Under the pieces are notes generated by a model. The model made no database searches. It was not told the DNA's origin and saw only the letters and a program-made list of their open reading frames with translations. Positions 32,305-35,681 of a stretch of 35,681 bases of DNA are shown piece after piece (the stretch's first letter is position 1; each line of letters starts with the position of its first letter). The DNA comes from GCA-002712965 sp913048525 (GTDB lineage Bacteria > Chloroflexota > Dehalococcoidia > Lucifugimonadales > UBA826), in contig CAJWWP010000016.1 in assembly GCA_913048525.1 (NCBI GenBank), positions 1 through 35,681 on the forward strand, written 5' to 3'. Position numbers and translations under genes: made by a program.

Positions 32305-32332
32305 AAATTAAACTTCCTGAAAAGAGGAAAGC

Positions 32333-33307
32333 ATGGTTGGTGAGAATAAATTTGATAGACACCTGGACCGGAACTGGGAAACGGGCGTTGTCTCATATCC
32401 CGAACCGGCTGTGGAAATTATAGACGAAAGTTTTCGGAAATATGTTATCGGAAATGCTGGAATGGAGCGTATTTACACCGGTTGTCGCTGGGCTGAAGGA
32501 CCTGCGTGGTTTGGGGATGGGAGGTACCTACTTTGGAGTGATATTCCTAACAACCGAATATTACGCTGGACCGAGGAAACCGGATCAGTAAGTGAATTTC
32601 GTAAACCCTCCAATAACTCCAATGGAAATGTCCGAGACAGGGAAGGTAGATTAATTTCTTGCGAGCATCTTACGCGGAGAGTTACCAGAACCGAGCACGA
32701 CGGTACTGTGAATGTCATAGCCAATTCTTTTAGAAATTTGCCTTTGAATTCTCCTAATGACGCCGTCGTACATTCTGACGGAGCAGTTTGGTTTACGGAT
32801 CCCGATTACGGAATACTCAATGATTATGAAGGTAATAAGTCAGAGCCAGAACTCCCTACAGCCGTATATCGGATCGATCCAGTAACAGGTTCAGTGGAAG
32901 TAAAAGCTACGGAGATACTTAAGCCAAACGGCCTTTGCTTTTCACCAGACTTCACAAAACTTTACGTATCAGATTCTGGGTCTGATAACCCAAAAGTAAT
33001 TTACGTCTATGAATTGACCAGCGGGGGAACCTCGCTCAATGAAAAAAAAGTATTTGCAGATACTGGAAACGACTCCACAGATGGGATTCGCTGTGACAGC
33101 GACGGAAATATATGGGCTTCAGCCCAACGCGGTACGAATTCAGTTTCAGTTTATTCCCCTGAGGCAGAGTTAATAGGTCGTATCTATGTACCAGAAGTTC
33201 CTGCAAATCTCACCTTTGGTGGAAGAAAAAGGAACAGACTGTTTATAACAGCCAGTCAGTCAGTTTACTCGATATACACGGGTGCCACAGGAACTGCGCT
33301 CAGCTAG
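32333..33307 (+). CDS. SMP-30/gluconolactonase family lactonase
   Basis: The 324-residue protein has the complete metal site of SMP-30 lactonases: E55 (CRWAEGPAW), N142 (NSPNDAV), N199 (KPNGLCFSPD) and D250 (STDGIRCD). These enzymes hydrolyse aldono- or similar lactones in the cytoplasm; no signal peptide is seen. GAGGAAAG precedes the ATG. It is more canonical than the second SMP-30 protein at 14713-15612. Its neighbours are an organic-acid carrier (divergent) and a galactonate-dehydratase-like gene (convergent), so lactone opening followed by dehydration of the resulting acid sugar is a natural reading. Confidence 0.93.
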   Translation: MVGENKFDRHLDRNWETGVVSYPEPAVEIIDESFRKYVIGNAGMERIYTGCRWAEGPAWFGDGRYLLWSDIPNNRILRWTEETGSVSEFRKPSNNSNGNVRDREGRLISCEHLTRRVTRTEHDGTVNVIANSFRNLPLNSPNDAVVHSDGAVWFTDPDYGILNDYEGNKSEPELPTAVYRIDPVTGSVEVKATEILKPNGLCFSPDFTKLYVSDSGSDNPKVIYVYELTSGGTSLNEKKVFADTGNDSTDGIRCDSDGNIWASAQRGTNSVSVYSPEAELIGRIYVPEVPANLTFGGRKRNRLFITASQSVYSIYTGATGTALS

Positions 33308-33394
33308 TCATATAGCCCCTTTTAGACTTAGGCTGGAACTGTTCTCTCTGATGCCCTGTTTTTAAAAGTAGCACCGGTGTAACCCCATTATTGA

Positions 33395-34558
33395 TTACGA
33401 CCAGTAGACATCCTGTCGGGAGGGATTTATGCCCGTGCCAGGCCTCCATGGAAATGCATCATCATCCCAAGGATTAGCAGACAGCCAATCTTCGTTCATG
33501 GCAACTCCTAAACCAGGTCCGGGAGGAACGCCAAAGTATCCGCCCTCCTGCTGAGGGAAGTCCCCGACAGTTGCATCCTGGAACCAAGGATGTATGCCAC
33601 CCTCCTGAATAAGAAAGTTTGGAGTACAAGCATCAAGGTGTAAAGCAGCTATCGTGCAGAAAGGGCCGTATGGATTATGGGGCTGAAATCCCACATAATA
33701 TGCTTCAGCCATGGCTGCAATTTTTTTAAGTTCTAAGATACCTCCTGCTTGAACAACGTCTGGCTGTATCAAATCAACGGCATGGAGAGGTAAGAGATCT
33801 GCGTAGTCGAATTTTGTTAGAAGTCTCTCTCCAGTGGCGATTGGAATATTGACGTTATCTGCAACCTTTTTGAGAGCTTCGAGGTTTTGTGGAGGAACCG
33901 GCTCTTCATAGAAAAAAGGTCTGAACTCCTCGAGTCTATTTCCTATCCTGATAGCGTCAGACGGCGCCAACCTTCCATGCACCTCAACAAACAACTCCAC
34001 ATCATTTCCTACAGCCTCACGAACCGCTTTCATCTTTGCAATAGCCAACTCCTCAGAATCTCGGTCAATAAAAATACCTCTGTGCTCAAATGGATCACCC
34101 TTTAAAGCAGTAAGTCCTTTATCGACATGGTCCATGGCATTTTGAACTGCCAGCTCTGGTGTAGTCCCGTCCCATCTGCCATAAGTCCATATCTTGTCAC
34201 GTATTTTTCCGCCAAGAAGTTCATACACGGGTACACCCAGAGCTTTTCCCTTGATGTCCCAGAGAGCAATTTCAATACCACTGATAGCAGACATCTGAAC
34301 AATACCGCCCCTTACATGGAAGTGGTGGTAAAGAGTCTGCCAATGTTTCTCTATTTCCATTGGGTCTTTACCAAGAATCACTCTCCCGAACTCATCAACC
34401 ATTGTGGCGACACTCAGTGGACCACACGTGGCCTCGCCCCACCCGGTGATTCCTTCATCAGTTTCTATCTTCACAAAGACATAGTTTCGCGAAGTTTTTA
34501 TACCCACCCTGATCGTGCTATGGGATGCAGGAATTGCCTTTACTGACGTTATTTTCAT
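33395..34558 (-). CDS. enolase-superfamily D-galactonate dehydratase-like enzyme
   Basis: The 387-residue protein resembles the D-galactonate dehydratase branch: K153-G-D155-P in place of KxK, H194 in VEVHGR, YEEP (E218), TGE (E244), QPD (D267), H294 in QPHNPYGP and E319. In the family the first metal ligand is Asp (DxH); here the aligned residue is E192, one methylene longer, so metal geometry may differ. The C-terminal WRPGTG and PPGPGLG stretches are also family-like. AGGAGATAG precedes the ATG. Its substrate is probably an acid sugar such as an aldonate. It is separated from the upstream alcohol dehydrogenase by a strong terminator and so has its own transcript. Confidence 0.9.
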   Translation of the reverse strand: MKITSVKAIPASHSTIRVGIKTSRNYVFVKIETDEGITGWGEATCGPLSVATMVDEFGRVILGKDPMEIEKHWQTLYHHFHVRGGIVQMSAISGIEIALWDIKGKALGVPVYELLGGKIRDKIWTYGRWDGTTPELAVQNAMDHVDKGLTALKGDPFEHRGIFIDRDSEELAIAKMKAVREAVGNDVELFVEVHGRLAPSDAIRIGNRLEEFRPFFYEEPVPPQNLEALKKVADNVNIPIATGERLLTKFDYADLLPLHAVDLIQPDVVQAGGILELKKIAAMAEAYYVGFQPHNPYGPFCTIAALHLDACTPNFLIQEGGIHPWFQDATVGDFPQQEGGYFGVPPGPGLGVAMNEDWLSANPWDDDAFPWRPGTGINPSRQDVYWS

Positions 34559-34630
34559 ATCTATCTCCTAATTTTGATAATTCCCGTGGCCACCAACCTC
34601 GGAGAAAGTCCGTAGCGACCATATAAACGA

Positions 34631-34660
34631 AAAAAGGGGAGACTGCTGGTCTCCCCTTTT
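34631..34660 (-). terminator. strong intrinsic terminator
   Basis: AAAAGGGGAGAC (34632-34643) pairs perfectly with GTCTCCCCTTTT (34649-34660) around a five-base loop. On the minus strand the stem runs into six T, ending the alcohol dehydrogenase transcript; the mirrored T-run means it could also work on the plus strand. Confidence 0.85.
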
Positions 34661-34691
34661 AACACTAACTACTCAATTAAGTGCAGCATAT

Positions 34692-35672
34692 TTAGTCGTT
34701 AGTCATCAACACCTTGACAACATTATCTTCGTACTGCTCATATTGATCATATGCTTCTTGAACGTTATCAAATTTCATTTCATGTGTCTTCATTTGTCCC
34801 GGGTCCCACCAGCCTCTTTCTTTCAACTCAATCATCCTATCTATATGTCCTATGGGGTCCCCACTTCCAGCTCCTGAAGTCGGGATAATTGTGGGGGCAT
34901 TTTTAAGGAATATCGATGTATCAATTTCCGTTTTCCTTCCCGTGGGCCCAGCTTGAATACCAAATATGATTACCTTTCCGTGCTTGGTAGCACTCCTGAT
35001 GGCGGCACTCAGCGCATCAGGAAAACCAGAAGCCTCAACTGAAATATCTGCCAATTTGCCATCTGTGATTTCCGCAAGAGCCTCATCAACATCGTCCTTA
35101 TCGGGGTTGATTGTGTGGGTTGCGCCGAACTTCTTGCCCCACTCTAGCCGATAATCAAGAGGATCCACAGCTATCACCCGTCGTGCACCTGCTCTGGCAA
35201 CTATAGCTGTGAACGACAAACCTATGCTGCCCTGTCCCATAACAACAACGTCTTTGCCAAGAATGGTCCCCATCTGCTGGCATGAATAGAGTACGGTCCC
35301 AGAAGGCTGGCACATAAGCCACTCCCCCAGATCTCCATGATCCGGCAGTAAGGCCATACGCCCTTCATCGCCAGGGTAGTACTCGACAAGGCCTCCAGGA
35401 CCGTCTTGGCCGGGAAGTACTATTACGCGCTGCCCAACTTTAAACTTGTCCGACTTACTCTCCACAATGGTTCCCGCACATTCATGGCAGGCACCACCGT
35501 GACGCATAGGATATTCTTCTTCAGGATGAACAGGTCCGTAAGCATGGCGGATGTCACTTCCACAAACAGACCACCGCTCCAGCTTTATCAAACATTGTCC
35601 GTCGTTTATTACAGGTATCTCAATATCCTCAATCTCATACTTTTTTGGGCTCGCTATTCTTGCTGCAAACAT
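34692..35672 (-). CDS. zinc-type alcohol dehydrogenase without structural zinc loop
   Basis: The 326-residue protein is an MDR-superfamily dehydrogenase: SVCGSD gives the catalytic-zinc Cys (C37), CHECAG the His-Glu pair, and VVVMGQGSIGLSFTAIV the NAD(P)-binding motif with an acidic D173-type residue after the second strand (AVDPLDYR). The four-Cys structural zinc lobe is absent: the region after GQRVIVLPG has no cysteines, and the protein is ~20 residues shorter than usual. Likely oxidises a polyol or sugar alcohol. The frame stays open upstream to the window edge and no ribosome-binding site is visible there, but MFAARI is a normal family start. It ends before a strong terminator. Confidence 0.9.
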   Translation of the reverse strand: MFAARIASPKKYEIEDIEIPVINDGQCLIKLERWSVCGSDIRHAYGPVHPEEEYPMRHGGACHECAGTIVESKSDKFKVGQRVIVLPGQDGPGGLVEYYPGDEGRMALLPDHGDLGEWLMCQPSGTVLYSCQQMGTILGKDVVVMGQGSIGLSFTAIVARAGARRVIAVDPLDYRLEWGKKFGATHTINPDKDDVDEALAEITDGKLADISVEASGFPDALSAAIRSATKHGKVIIFGIQAGPTGRKTEIDTSIFLKNAPTIIPTSGAGSGDPIGHIDRMIELKERGWWDPGQMKTHEMKFDNVQEAYDQYEQYEDNVVKVLMTND

Positions 35673-35681
35673 TCGCGACCG

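Overview
The window reads as a piece of a free-living, heterotrophic bacterial chromosome with moderate GC (judged by eye, not counted) and dense, short-gapped genes. Its gene mix is three divergent enolase-superfamily enzymes, three related MFS carriers, a luciferase-like flavin oxidoreductase, two SMP-30-type lactonases, class III CoA transferase domains and a DUF1501/DUF1800 pair. Such paralog-rich catabolic content is what is known for uncultivated marine Chloroflexota of the SAR202 type. That assignment is inference from gene content; there is no rRNA or marker gene here. I see no phage, transposase, CRISPR array, tRNA or rRNA.

Layout. 1-1470: a compact unit for a 47-residue membrane peptide (promoter, ORF, terminator), then a zinc-ribbon/DUF805 membrane protein and a small unknown gene on the minus strand. 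1600-5111: a plus-strand operon of a double-length CoA transferase and an enolase-superfamily dehydratase. 5170-5842: an XRE regulator and, on the opposite strand, a predicted ~88-nt small RNA whose promoter lies inside inverted repeats. 5911-9620: minus operon DUF1800 > DUF1501 > NHL propeller. 9707-11782: orphan VWA protein. 11908-13005: a mandelate-racemase-like enzyme. 13076-17327: minus operon crotonase > FAH/MhpD-like > SMP-30-like > SDR > alpha/beta hydrolase, divergent from an MFS carrier. 18745-22141: proB, proA and an HSL-type esterase. 22358-25313: a PD40 propeller lipoprotein and gamma-glutamyltransferase. 25342-29221: minus operon MFS > LLM oxidoreductase > two NAD-binding proteins. 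29397-30830: tandem RraA-family aldolases. 30849-35672: MFS carrier, SMP-30 lactonase with a possible leader attenuator, a galactonate-dehydratase-like enzyme and a zinc alcohol dehydrogenase.

How the genes may work together (inference): the alcohol dehydrogenase and SDRs (oxidation), SMP-30 proteins (lactone opening), enolase-superfamily enzymes (acid-sugar dehydration), FAH and RraA proteins (2-keto acid hydration or cleavage) and MFS carriers (organic-acid uptake) together fit a set of non-phosphorylating routes for sugar acids and other hydroxy acids. The CoA transferase and crotonase feed acids into CoA metabolism. proBA is housekeeping proline synthesis.

The least conventional signals are the promoter/terminator-defined RNA beside the XRE gene, the small membrane-peptide unit at the left end, an MFS gene whose homologous N-terminus extends upstream of every standard start codon, a crotonase without its usual glutamates, and a fused CoA transferase with one apparently dead active site.
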